From: Nostoc punctiforme NIES-2108
Lineage (GTDB): Bacteria; Cyanobacteriota; Cyanobacteriia; Cyanobacteriales; Nostocaceae
Assembly (NCBI GenBank): GCA_003326195.1
Contig: LXQE01000148.1
Span: forward strand, 127,718 to 191,717
Length of the DNA stretch: 64,000 bases
Reading direction: 5' to 3'
Part shown: one piece after another, positions 15,592 through 24,999 of the stretch
How the letters are laid out: the number at the start of each line of letters is the position of its first letter
Numbering within the stretch: position 1 is the stretch's first letter
The notes under the pieces: generated by a model
Told to the model about the DNA's origin: nothing
Database searches by the model: none
Seen by the model: only the letters and a program-made list of their open reading frames with translations
Translations under genes and position numbers: made by a program

Positions 15592-18500
15592 ATGTCTAAC
15601 TCAGTAGATTCTTTAAGTGACAAAACAGGCTTAGAAATAGCTATTATTGGGATGAGTGGCTGTTTTCCCAAATCTCAAAATATTGAGCAATTTTGGCAAA
15701 ATATCCGAGACGGAGTAGAGTTGATTCATTATTTCACCGCTCAAGAGCTAAAAGATTTAGGTGTAGATTCTGCCGACCTGACAAACCCTTATTATGTCAA
15801 GGCGGAGGGTGTAGTTGAAGGTATAGATTTGTTTGATGCTTCATTCTTCGGTATAAATCCCAGAGAAGCTGAAATTATGGACCCCGGACTGCGTTTGTTT
15901 TTGGAACATGCATGGACAGCACTTGAAAATGCTGGTTATAGTTCCGAAGCTTACAATCAGCCGATTGGAGTTTATGTTGGTACTAGTTTTGGCGGTTATT
16001 TACGTAATATTTATTCAAATTATGAAATTGTAGAATCTCTTGGTGAACAACAAATAGAAAAAGGAACCTCTGGAGCTTCCGTTACATTTGCTTCTTATAA
16101 ATTAAACTTGCAGGGGCCAAGTTATGCAGTTCAAACTACCTGTTCAAGTTCATTGGTTGCTTTGCATTTAGCCTGCCAAGGTTTGCTTAGTGGCGAGTGT
16201 GATGTTGCTTTGGCGGCTGGAGTCTCAATATCAGAAGCAGTCGGTTATATATATCAGCAAGATGGGACTTCATCTCCTGATGGACATTGCCGTGCTTTTG
16301 ATGTCAAGGCCAAGGGATGTCCCAGAGGAAGGGGTTTAGGTGTTGTAGTTTTAAAGCGTTTAGAGGAGGCGATCGCAGATGGAGACTGCATCCATGCAGT
16401 CATCAAAGGTTCCGCCATTAATAATGATGGAGCAAGCAAAGTTAGCTACACTGCACCCAGCGTTGATGGTCAGGCAAAGGTGATTAGAGCGGCTCAGATT
16501 ATGGCTGAGGTGGAACCCGAAACAATTACCTATATAGAGGCTCACGGGACTGCAACCGCTCTAGGCGACCCCATTGAAATTGCTGCTTTAACACAAGCTT
16601 TCCGCAGCAAAACTCAGGAAAAGGGCTTTTGTGCGATCGGTTCTTTGAAAACCAATATTGGACATTTGGACGAAGCTGCTGGCGTTGCAAGTCTAATCAA
16701 AACCGTTTTGGCGCTCAAGCATAAACAGATACCACCTAGCTTAAACTTTAAAGAACCTAACCCCCAGATAGATTTTGCTAACAGTCCTTTTTACGTTAAC
16801 AACACATTGTCTGAGTGGAAAAGCAATGACGCCCCTCGTCGTGCTGGAGTTAGTGCTTTTGGTTTTGGTGGGACAAATGCCCATGTAATTTTAGAAGAAG
16901 CGACCATAATTAAACCCTCTAGCCCTTCTCGGTCTTGGCAGTTATTATTACTTTCAGCTAAAACAAATACAGCACTGGAAACTGCTACAGAAAATCTGGC
17001 TAATTATCTCCAACAGCATCCAGATTTCAATCTCGCTGATGTTGCTCATACTTTGCAAGTGGGCCGCTGGACTTTGAACCATCGCCGAATGGTAGTTTGC
17101 CAAGACCAAGGAGATGCAATCAAGGCGCTGCAAGACCCTCAAATGGCTTTCACCCATTACCAAGAACCTTGTAATCGCTCGATTGTGTTTATGTTTTCTG
17201 GACAAGGTTCGCAGTATGTAAACATGGGTCGGGAATTATACGAGAGTGAAACCGTATTTAGAGAGCAAGTTGATTACTGCTGCGAGCTGCTCATACCTCA
17301 CTTAGAAGTAGACCTACGTACAATTTTTTACCCCTTTGCAGAAAAAACTCAAGAAGCAGCACAAAAATTGCAGCAAACAGCAATTATTCAACCAGCTTTG
17401 TTTGTGCTTGAATATGCTCTAGCCAAGTTATTGATCGCCTGGGGCGTGCGTCCTGAGACTATGATTGGTCACGGTATAGGAGAGTATGTAGCTGCCACTG
17501 TGGCTGGAGTTTTCTCTTTGGAAGATGCCTTGGCAATAGTAGCTACTCGCGGAAAACTAATGCAGCAGTTGCCTAGCGGTGCTATGCTCTCGGTTCAGCT
17601 TCCAGAACAAGAGATAGAACAACTGCTAGAAAAGGAAATCTCTCTGGCTGCAAGCAATGCACCTTCTTCCTGCGTGGTGTCTGGTTCGACAGAAGCGATA
17701 GACCAATTGCAACAGAAGCTACAACAAATGGGTGTAAGCTGTAGACATTTGGATACTTCCCACGCCTTTCATTCTCAAATGATGGAACCCATCATTCAAG
17801 CTTTCACCTGGTCATTACAAAAAATAAAACTCAATCCCCCGAAAATTCCTTTTGTGTCCAATGTTAGCGGAACTTGGATTACCGTAGCAGAAGCGACAGA
17901 CCCTAACTATTGGGCGAGGCATTTAAGGCAGCCAGTGCGTTTTAGCCAAGGGGTAACAGAGTTACTCAAACAGCCAGAGCAAATACTTTTGGAAATTGGA
18001 CCGGGACGGACACTGAGTAGTTTGGTTAAACAACATCAAACAGATGAACTGATAGCGCTAACCTCTATACGACATCCTCAAGAGCAACAATCAGATGTAG
18101 CATTTTTACTCAACACCTTGGGTAGACTTTGGGCAGTAGGAGTTCACATTGATTGGTCTAGTTTTTACGTAGATGAAAAGCGTCATCGTCTACCCTTACC
18201 TACTTATCCTTTTGAGCGCAAGCGTTACTGGTTGGAGGTAAATAGAAATGCACTTCTGGCAATGAAGTCGTCAAAAACCTTAGATAAGAAGCCAGATATT
18301 GCTGACTGGTTCTACATTCCTCGTTGGAGAGAATCTACACCGCTTGAGGTTTTCCAAAAACAAAAGCTGGTAGAACAAAAGTTATGTTGGCTAGTTTTTG
18401 TCGATACCTATGGAGTTGGATCAGAAATTGCAGAAAGACTCAAACAACAAGGTCAGGATGTGATTACCGTCAAAGTCGCAGATAATTTTGCGAAACTTAG

Positions 18501-20346
18501 TGACTGTACATATACAATTAATCCCCAACAGAGAGATGATTATGATATCTTGCTTCAAACACTACGAGCGCAGAATTGGACTGCCCAGGGGATTGCCCAT
18601 TTTTGGGGCGTTACTCCCAACGATACTCTACACTCTCAAGAGCTAGACGAACAAACACAACATCAATTTTTTGAAGATTGTCAGCATCTCGGTTTCTGGA
18701 GTCTACTTTTTTTAGCACAGGCCTTAGGAAAACAAGATATTAGCAATTCTTTGAAGCTGATGGTCGTCACCAGTAATTTATATGATGTAACTGGCGAGGA
18801 AAAATTATGCCCTTCTAAAGCAACTGTATTAGGGCCATGTAAGGTAATTCCCAAGGAATATTCAAACATATATTGCCGTAATATTGATATAGTAGTCAAT
18901 TCTTTAAAAACCCCACCAGGACAAAATGTTTTAGACAATCTGATCGCAGAATTTACAGCAGATCAAACAGATGACATAGTTGCCTATCGTGGTTATCATC
19001 GCTGGATTCAATCCTTCGAGCCTGTGCATTTGGAACAGAGCATAGCTGATAAAACTAAGTTAAAGGAGGGAGGGGTTTACTTAATTACTGGTGGACTAGG
19101 CGGTATTGGTTTAGTATTAGCAGAACATCTAGCAAAGAAAGTGCAGGCTAGATTAGTCCTAGTTGGACGAAAGAGTATTCCCGAAAAAGATAATTGGCAA
19201 GAATGGTTGGCAACTCATGATCAACAAGATAGGGTTAGCCGGATAATTTGTAAAGTCCAAGTATTAGAGGCTCTTGGTGCAGAAGTTTTGGTAATTAGCG
19301 CGGATGTGACTAATTCCGAACAAATGCAGGCTGTGATTGCTCAGTCAATAGAAAAATTTGGTGTGATTAATGGTGTTATCCACGCAGCTGGTATTGCTGG
19401 TGGCGGTGTCATCCAACTTAAAACCCAGGATATAGCAAGCAAGGTACTCGCACCAAAAGTTAGAGGAACGATATTACTAGAGCAAGTTTTTCAGAATATT
19501 AATCTAGATTTCTTGGTACTTTGTTCATCCCAAAGTTCTATATTGGGTGAATTTGGACAGGTAGATTATTGCGCGGCTAATGCATTTCTTGATGTATATG
19601 CATATAATAATCAAGTTTCTAAATCTGGACGATTAACAATATCAATCGACTGGGATACTTGGCAAGAAGTAGGTATGGGAACGGAGATTATTCTACCAGA
19701 TAATCTCAAGTATTTAGCTGAAGATATAGTTGCAGAAGAATTAAAAGAAGCAATAATGCCTCAAGAAGGCGCTGATGCTTTTGATCGCATTTTGGGAAGT
19801 GCTTTACCTCACGTTGTTGTGTCAACAAAAAATTTCTCAGATGTAATTAAGGAGAATCATTATCTCAATTTTCTGGAAGAAGGATTAAAACTTCTGGAAG
19901 ATAACTCAGCTTCAGGTAATATTTCCCAAGCAAACCATCCTCGGCCTAATCTAGGTAATGATTATGTTGCACCTAATAATGAAATCGAAGGAACTATTGC
20001 TCGAATCTGGCAACAGATCCTGGGAATTAATCAAATAGGTATTCATGATAGCTTTTTTGATTTGGGAGGACATTCTCTATTAGCTACTCAACTTCTCTCT
20101 CGATTGCGTCAAGAGTTTCAAGTAAACCTATCTCTGCATAGCTTTTTTGAAGCACCCACTATCATCGATCAAGCATTGATAGTTGAACAGACCCGAAGTT
20201 TGGGAGAAAGGTATAGTATCAACATGATTCCAAGAATCGAGCAAAGTAATGACCAACAGGTGTTGGCAAAGCTCGATCAACTTTCAGACCAAGAAGTAGA
20301 GTTACTGCTTAATAAGGTGTTAGCAGAAAAGGGAACTGAACAATGA
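15592..20346 (+). CDS. PKS1: KS-AT(inactive?)-KR-ACP module
   Basis: This is a 1584-residue type I PKS module. The KS (about 14-430) has Cys184 in TTCSSSL, the EAHGTATALGDP histidine and KTNIGHL. The AT (about 530-850) has GQGSQ and HAFH (malonyl-type), but the nucleophile elbow GHSxG reads GHGIG: Gly628 (codon 17473-17475) replaces Ser. The KR (about 1160-1380) has TGGLGGIG and the Ser/Tyr/Asn set (VDYCAANAF), and looks active. The ACP has GGHSL near residue 1490. The C-terminus (LSDQEVELLLNKVL) resembles that of PKS3, and both precede a C-first NRPS. Without the Ser the AT should not self-load, so the extender must come in trans or the module is skipped. Confidence 0.93.
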   Translation: MSNSVDSLSDKTGLEIAIIGMSGCFPKSQNIEQFWQNIRDGVELIHYFTAQELKDLGVDSADLTNPYYVKAEGVVEGIDLFDASFFGINPREAEIMDPGLRLFLEHAWTALENAGYSSEAYNQPIGVYVGTSFGGYLRNIYSNYEIVESLGEQQIEKGTSGASVTFASYKLNLQGPSYAVQTTCSSSLVALHLACQGLLSGECDVALAAGVSISEAVGYIYQQDGTSSPDGHCRAFDVKAKGCPRGRGLGVVVLKRLEEAIADGDCIHAVIKGSAINNDGASKVSYTAPSVDGQAKVIRAAQIMAEVEPETITYIEAHGTATALGDPIEIAALTQAFRSKTQEKGFCAIGSLKTNIGHLDEAAGVASLIKTVLALKHKQIPPSLNFKEPNPQIDFANSPFYVNNTLSEWKSNDAPRRAGVSAFGFGGTNAHVILEEATIIKPSSPSRSWQLLLLSAKTNTALETATENLANYLQQHPDFNLADVAHTLQVGRWTLNHRRMVVCQDQGDAIKALQDPQMAFTHYQEPCNRSIVFMFSGQGSQYVNMGRELYESETVFREQVDYCCELLIPHLEVDLRTIFYPFAEKTQEAAQKLQQTAIIQPALFVLEYALAKLLIAWGVRPETMIGHGIGEYVAATVAGVFSLEDALAIVATRGKLMQQLPSGAMLSVQLPEQEIEQLLEKEISLAASNAPSSCVVSGSTEAIDQLQQKLQQMGVSCRHLDTSHAFHSQMMEPIIQAFTWSLQKIKLNPPKIPFVSNVSGTWITVAEATDPNYWARHLRQPVRFSQGVTELLKQPEQILLEIGPGRTLSSLVKQHQTDELIALTSIRHPQEQQSDVAFLLNTLGRLWAVGVHIDWSSFYVDEKRHRLPLPTYPFERKRYWLEVNRNALLAMKSSKTLDKKPDIADWFYIPRWRESTPLEVFQKQKLVEQKLCWLVFVDTYGVGSEIAERLKQQGQDVITVKVADNFAKLSDCTYTINPQQRDDYDILLQTLRAQNWTAQGIAHFWGVTPNDTLHSQELDEQTQHQFFEDCQHLGFWSLLFLAQALGKQDISNSLKLMVVTSNLYDVTGEEKLCPSKATVLGPCKVIPKEYSNIYCRNIDIVVNSLKTPPGQNVLDNLIAEFTADQTDDIVAYRGYHRWIQSFEPVHLEQSIADKTKLKEGGVYLITGGLGGIGLVLAEHLAKKVQARLVLVGRKSIPEKDNWQEWLATHDQQDRVSRIICKVQVLEALGAEVLVISADVTNSEQMQAVIAQSIEKFGVINGVIHAAGIAGGGVIQLKTQDIASKVLAPKVRGTILLEQVFQNINLDFLVLCSSQSSILGEFGQVDYCAANAFLDVYAYNNQVSKSGRLTISIDWDTWQEVGMGTEIILPDNLKYLAEDIVAEELKEAIMPQEGADAFDRILGSALPHVVVSTKNFSDVIKENHYLNFLEEGLKLLEDNSASGNISQANHPRPNLGNDYVAPNNEIEGTIARIWQQILGINQIGIHDSFFDLGGHSLLATQLLSRLRQEFQVNLSLHSFFEAPTIIDQALIVEQTRSLGERYSINMIPRIEQSNDQQVLAKLDQLSDQEVELLLNKVLAEKGTEQ

Positions 20347-23300
20347 CTAGTAATCACGAGATAATTAATGATATTTCACCAGAAAAAAAACGCGAATTGT
20401 TGGCAAAACTACTTCAAGAAAAGGTTAGCCAGCTTCAGACTTTTCCAATGTCTTTTGGTCAACAACGACTTTGGTTTATAGACCAATTACAACCTGGTAA
20501 CTTTGCTAATCACATATCGGCAGCTTTGCGTCTTACAGGTTTACTGAATCAAGCTGCATTATTGCAAACCCTGGATGAAATAGTGCGACGCCACGAAGTT
20601 TTGCGAACTACTTTCGCAACGATGGAAGAAAAACCTGTTCAGGTAATTATTCCTACTTTAAGCTTGAATTTACCTACCATCAATCTGGAGGAATTATCTG
20701 AGGTTGAGCAAGAAGCTGAAGTTAAAAAGTTAGTTATACAAGAAATTCAGCAACCCTTTAATTTGAGCCAAGCTCCATTACTGCGAGCTACTTTGCTGCG
20801 TCTCAAAGAAACAGAACACATTCTAGTGTTCACAATGCACCATATTATCTCTGACGGATGGTCAATGGGAGTACTGACTCAAGAAGTCGCAGTACTTTAC
20901 GAAGCCTTCTCTAAAGGGCAGCCTTCTTTGCTTTCAGAACTACCAATACAGTATGTAGACTTTGCAGCTTGGCAGCGACAACGGCTACAAGGAGAACTAC
21001 TACAATCACAAATATCTTATTGGAAAAACCAGTTAGAGAGCGCACCAAAATTATTAGAGTTACCCACTGACTACCCACGACCTGCCGTTAGCAGCTTTCA
21101 GGGTGCCAGCTATTCATTTGAGTTATCTGATGATTTATATGTAGCCTTAAATAAATTGAGCCAGCAGCATGGAAGTACCTTATTTATGACCCTGCTGGCA
21201 GCCTTTCAAATACTGCTATGGCGTTATACGGGTAGTGAAGATATTGTAGTCGGCTCGCCCATTGCTAACCGCGATCGCACAGAGTTAGAAGGATTAATTG
21301 GTTTTTTTGCCAATACAATTGCGCTGCGAACTAATTTGGCAGGTAATCCTACCTTTGAGGATCTACTAACTTGTGTGCGAACAAAGCTATTAGGAGCTTA
21401 CGCCCATCAAGATTTACCTTTTGAGCAGCTAGTAGAAGAACTGCAACCACAACGAAACTTGAGCTACACGCCAGTATTTCAAGTAATGTTTGTGCTTCAG
21501 AATACACCAATGTCAGTTTTCGAGTTGCCTGGTTTGACTATAAGTCCCTTGACAATTGATAATGGTAGCGCCAAGTTTGATTTGACCCTAGAGATCACAG
21601 AAACACCACAAAAACTTTTTGCTAACCTAGAGTTTAATACAGATTTATTCGAGTCAAGTACTATTAAGCGGATGGCTGGACATTTCCAGACATTACTTAA
21701 AGAGATTATTGCCAATCCAAAACTACGACTAGCAGAATTATCACTGCTAACAGAAGCAGAGAAACGTCAATTGCTAGTGGAGTGGAATGACACTCAGGTT
21801 AATTATCCTCAAGATCAATGCATCCATCAGTTATTCGAGGCTCAAGTAGAACGCACACCTGATTCTATAGCAGTGGTGTTTGCAGACCAACAGTTGAGCT
21901 ATCGGGAATTAAACACCAGAGCGAATCAGCTAGCGCACTATTTGCAAACTTTAGGAGTAAAACCAGAAGTATTAGTTGGGATTTGTGTAGAGCGATCGCT
22001 CGAAATGATAATTGGGCTGTTAGCCATCTTGAAAGCAGGTGGTGCATATATACCATTAGACCCCAGCTATCCGCAAGAACGCATTGCATTTATACTAGAA
22101 GATACTCAAGCCCCAGTGTTGCTAACTCAAGAGTCGCTTCTTGAGGCGATACCGCAACACAAAGCTAAAGTAGTTTGTTTAGATACCGATTGGCAGACAA
22201 TTGCCCAACAAACCCAAGAAAATTTATTATCTGTTGTCACAACTGATAACCTAGCTTATGTTATCTATACCTCTGGTTCAACAGGCAGACCAAAAGGTGT
22301 AATGATTCAACACGCAAGCACAGTTGCAATGTTGGATTGGGCAAAGAAAACCTTTGCGATAGAAGCTATGCAAGGAGTTTTGGCATCAACCTCAATTTGC
22401 TTCGATCTTTCGGTATTCGAGATGTTTGTTCCTCTGTGTTGTGGTGGCAAAGTGATTTTAATCGAGAACGCATTATTGTTACCAACTTCGTCAGCAGCCT
22501 TAGATGTAACCTTAATTAATACTGTCCCAAGTGTAATTTCACAATTATTAAGAACTGATGGAATTCCAGCGTCAGTGCAGATTGTGAATGTTGCAGGTGA
22601 ACCACTTCATAATAAACTTGTACAACAACTTTATCAGCAGGATAATATACAAAAGGTATTTAATCTATATGGGCCTTCAGAAGATACAACTTATTCAACC
22701 TTTGCTTGGATACACAAGGATACCAGCAACACTCCACCTATCGGTCGTCCGATTCACAACACCCAGATTTATTTGTTAGATCAAAATTTACAACCTGTTC
22801 CTGTAGGTGTACCAGGAATGTTGTATATTGGTGGTGCTGGTTTAGCCCGTGGTTATTTAAACAAAGCAGAACTGACTGCGGATAAATTTATTCCTAATCC
22901 TTACGCAAACTTTCCAGGGGAACGGTTATATAAAACTGGAGATCAGGCACGCTATCTGCCCAATGGAGAGATCGAATATATTGGTCGCGTTGACTATCAA
23001 GTAAAAGTCCGTGGTTTTCGGATTGAACTGTTAGAAATTGAAGCAGTTATTCTTGAATACCCAGCAGTCCAAGAAGCTGTAGTTGCGGTTCATTTTTCAC
23101 AGGCAGATTCTCAACAGATAGTCGCCTATGTAGTCCCTCAAATAGAGCAAACACTGACAATTCCTGAACTAAGGAATTTTTTAGAAGCGAAGTTGCCAAG
23201 CTATATGGTGCCAGCAGCTTTTGTCATATTATCAGCACTACCACTAACACCTAATGGTAAAGTTAACCGTAAGGCACTACCTACACCTGATACAGCTAGA

Positions 23301-24998
23301 CCTGAAGACAAAGAACTAGTAGTACCAGAGACAACTCTTGAAAAGCAGTTGGCTGGAATCTGGACAGAAGTATTAGGTCTGGAAAATATAAGTATAAACG
23401 ACAACTTTTTTGGATTAGGTGGGGATTCTATTCTTAGCCTTCAAGTAATATCCAAAGCCAACCAAACAGGGCTGCACCTAACTCCTAAGCAGATGTTTCA
23501 GTACCAAACAATTGCCCAATTAGCGACAGTAATTGGTACAACTCAGAAAATTCAAGCTGAACAAGGAGTTTTAACTGGAGCGCTAGAGCTAATACCCATT
23601 CAGCACTGGTTTTTTGCACAAAAGCAACCAGAACCACACCACTGGAATCAAGCTGTATTCTTAGAAAGCAAGCAGAATATTGACCCTGTAGTTTTAGAGA
23701 AAATTATCAAGTTTCTACAAATACATCATGATGTCCTACGTTTACGATTTATAGAAGAGGAATTTAGTACTGAAGCACTTATTGTTAGTCCTGATGATGT
23801 CATACCACTGACATGCTTCGATTTTTCAGCACTGCCAAAAGATCAACAATCACCAGCAATAGAAGCAGCAGCAACTAAACTGCAAGCCAGCTTAAATCTG
23901 TCACAAGGGCCGTTATTCCAGGTTGCACTTTTCAACTTGGGCGACAATCAACCCAACCGCTTGCTTTGGATTATTCACCACTTAGCTGTTGATGGTGTCT
24001 CTTGGCGAATTTTAATTGAAGATTTTCAAACAGCTTACCAGCAAATTAGTCAAGGCAAAGTAATTAAGTTGCCACCCAAAACAACTTCTTACAAACAATG
24101 GTCTAGCCATCTCCAAAAATATGCACAATCTTCAGCACTACTTTCAGAAATAGACTTTTGGTTGACGACACAATGTCAATCAGTTTCGTCTATACCAAGA
24201 GATTTTCTTGATGGAAATAATATAGAAGAAACCACTTCTATAATATCAGTATCGCTGTCCGTAGAAGAAACCCAAAGTTTGCTGCAACAAGTGCCAGCAG
24301 CTTACCAGACACAAATTAATGATGTCTTGTTAACAGCACTGATACTAACGTTTAACCAGTGGACGGGAGAAAATTCTCTACTAATTGACTTGGAAGGGCA
24401 TGGGCGAGAAGAAATCTTTGAGGATGTGGACTTATCGAGGACTATCGGTTGGTTCACAACTATTTTCCCAGTACACCTAAAGCTAGAAAATACCAACGAG
24501 CAAGGAAAAGTCTTGAAGTCGATAAAAGAGCAGCTACGAGCAATTCCGAATCGAGGTATTGGCTATGGATTACTCCGTTATCTTTGTCAGGATCAGGAAA
24601 TAGCTGAAAAATTTTCCTCATCAAAGGCTGAAGTTGCTTTCAACTATTTAGGACAGTTCGATCAAGTTTTACCAGAATCATCTTTATTTAGCTTCGCGAA
24701 GGAATCGAGTGGTTCTACTCGCAGTTTGCAAAGTAAACGAACTCACTTATTAGAAATTAACGGTGGTATTTATCAAGGACATCTGGCAATGAGTTGGTCT
24801 TACAGTAATAAGTTACATCGACAAACCACGATTGAAGTACTTGCTCAAAGGTTTATTGAGGAACTGCGATCGCTGATTGCTCATTGCCTATCTCCCAATG
24901 CAGGTGGTTTTACCCCTTCCGATTTCGCAGATTTTCAGCAAAGCCAATGGGATCAAACCGATCTCGATGCCATTACAGCAGCTATGGGGGATATCTAA
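20343..24998 (+). CDS. NRPS3: C-A-PCP-E module, predicted D-alanine
   Basis: This is a 1551-residue module. A helical basic N-terminus (ISPEKKRELLAKLLQEK) looks like a docking segment. The C domain has HHIISDG. The A domain has YTSGSTGRPKG. The PCP has GGDSI, typical before an epimerase, and the E domain has HHLAVDG and NYLGQFDQ. The pocket residues read D-L-F-N-N-A-L-T-Y-K, the code I know for alanine in the cyanobacterial microcystin synthetase McyA. The module should therefore load L-Ala and epimerise it. The gene overlaps the end of PKS1 by 4 bases. Its A-domain N-terminal subdomain is very similar in DNA to those of NRPS1 and NRPS4. Confidence 0.94.
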   Translation: MTSNHEIINDISPEKKRELLAKLLQEKVSQLQTFPMSFGQQRLWFIDQLQPGNFANHISAALRLTGLLNQAALLQTLDEIVRRHEVLRTTFATMEEKPVQVIIPTLSLNLPTINLEELSEVEQEAEVKKLVIQEIQQPFNLSQAPLLRATLLRLKETEHILVFTMHHIISDGWSMGVLTQEVAVLYEAFSKGQPSLLSELPIQYVDFAAWQRQRLQGELLQSQISYWKNQLESAPKLLELPTDYPRPAVSSFQGASYSFELSDDLYVALNKLSQQHGSTLFMTLLAAFQILLWRYTGSEDIVVGSPIANRDRTELEGLIGFFANTIALRTNLAGNPTFEDLLTCVRTKLLGAYAHQDLPFEQLVEELQPQRNLSYTPVFQVMFVLQNTPMSVFELPGLTISPLTIDNGSAKFDLTLEITETPQKLFANLEFNTDLFESSTIKRMAGHFQTLLKEIIANPKLRLAELSLLTEAEKRQLLVEWNDTQVNYPQDQCIHQLFEAQVERTPDSIAVVFADQQLSYRELNTRANQLAHYLQTLGVKPEVLVGICVERSLEMIIGLLAILKAGGAYIPLDPSYPQERIAFILEDTQAPVLLTQESLLEAIPQHKAKVVCLDTDWQTIAQQTQENLLSVVTTDNLAYVIYTSGSTGRPKGVMIQHASTVAMLDWAKKTFAIEAMQGVLASTSICFDLSVFEMFVPLCCGGKVILIENALLLPTSSAALDVTLINTVPSVISQLLRTDGIPASVQIVNVAGEPLHNKLVQQLYQQDNIQKVFNLYGPSEDTTYSTFAWIHKDTSNTPPIGRPIHNTQIYLLDQNLQPVPVGVPGMLYIGGAGLARGYLNKAELTADKFIPNPYANFPGERLYKTGDQARYLPNGEIEYIGRVDYQVKVRGFRIELLEIEAVILEYPAVQEAVVAVHFSQADSQQIVAYVVPQIEQTLTIPELRNFLEAKLPSYMVPAAFVILSALPLTPNGKVNRKALPTPDTARPEDKELVVPETTLEKQLAGIWTEVLGLENISINDNFFGLGGDSILSLQVISKANQTGLHLTPKQMFQYQTIAQLATVIGTTQKIQAEQGVLTGALELIPIQHWFFAQKQPEPHHWNQAVFLESKQNIDPVVLEKIIKFLQIHHDVLRLRFIEEEFSTEALIVSPDDVIPLTCFDFSALPKDQQSPAIEAAATKLQASLNLSQGPLFQVALFNLGDNQPNRLLWIIHHLAVDGVSWRILIEDFQTAYQQISQGKVIKLPPKTTSYKQWSSHLQKYAQSSALLSEIDFWLTTQCQSVSSIPRDFLDGNNIEETTSIISVSLSVEETQSLLQQVPAAYQTQINDVLLTALILTFNQWTGENSLLIDLEGHGREEIFEDVDLSRTIGWFTTIFPVHLKLENTNEQGKVLKSIKEQLRAIPNRGIGYGLLRYLCQDQEIAEKFSSSKAEVAFNYLGQFDQVLPESSLFSFAKESSGSTRSLQSKRTHLLEINGGIYQGHLAMSWSYSNKLHRQTTIEVLAQRFIEELRSLIAHCLSPNAGGFTPSDFADFQQSQWDQTDLDAITAAMGDI

Positions 24999-24999
24999 C

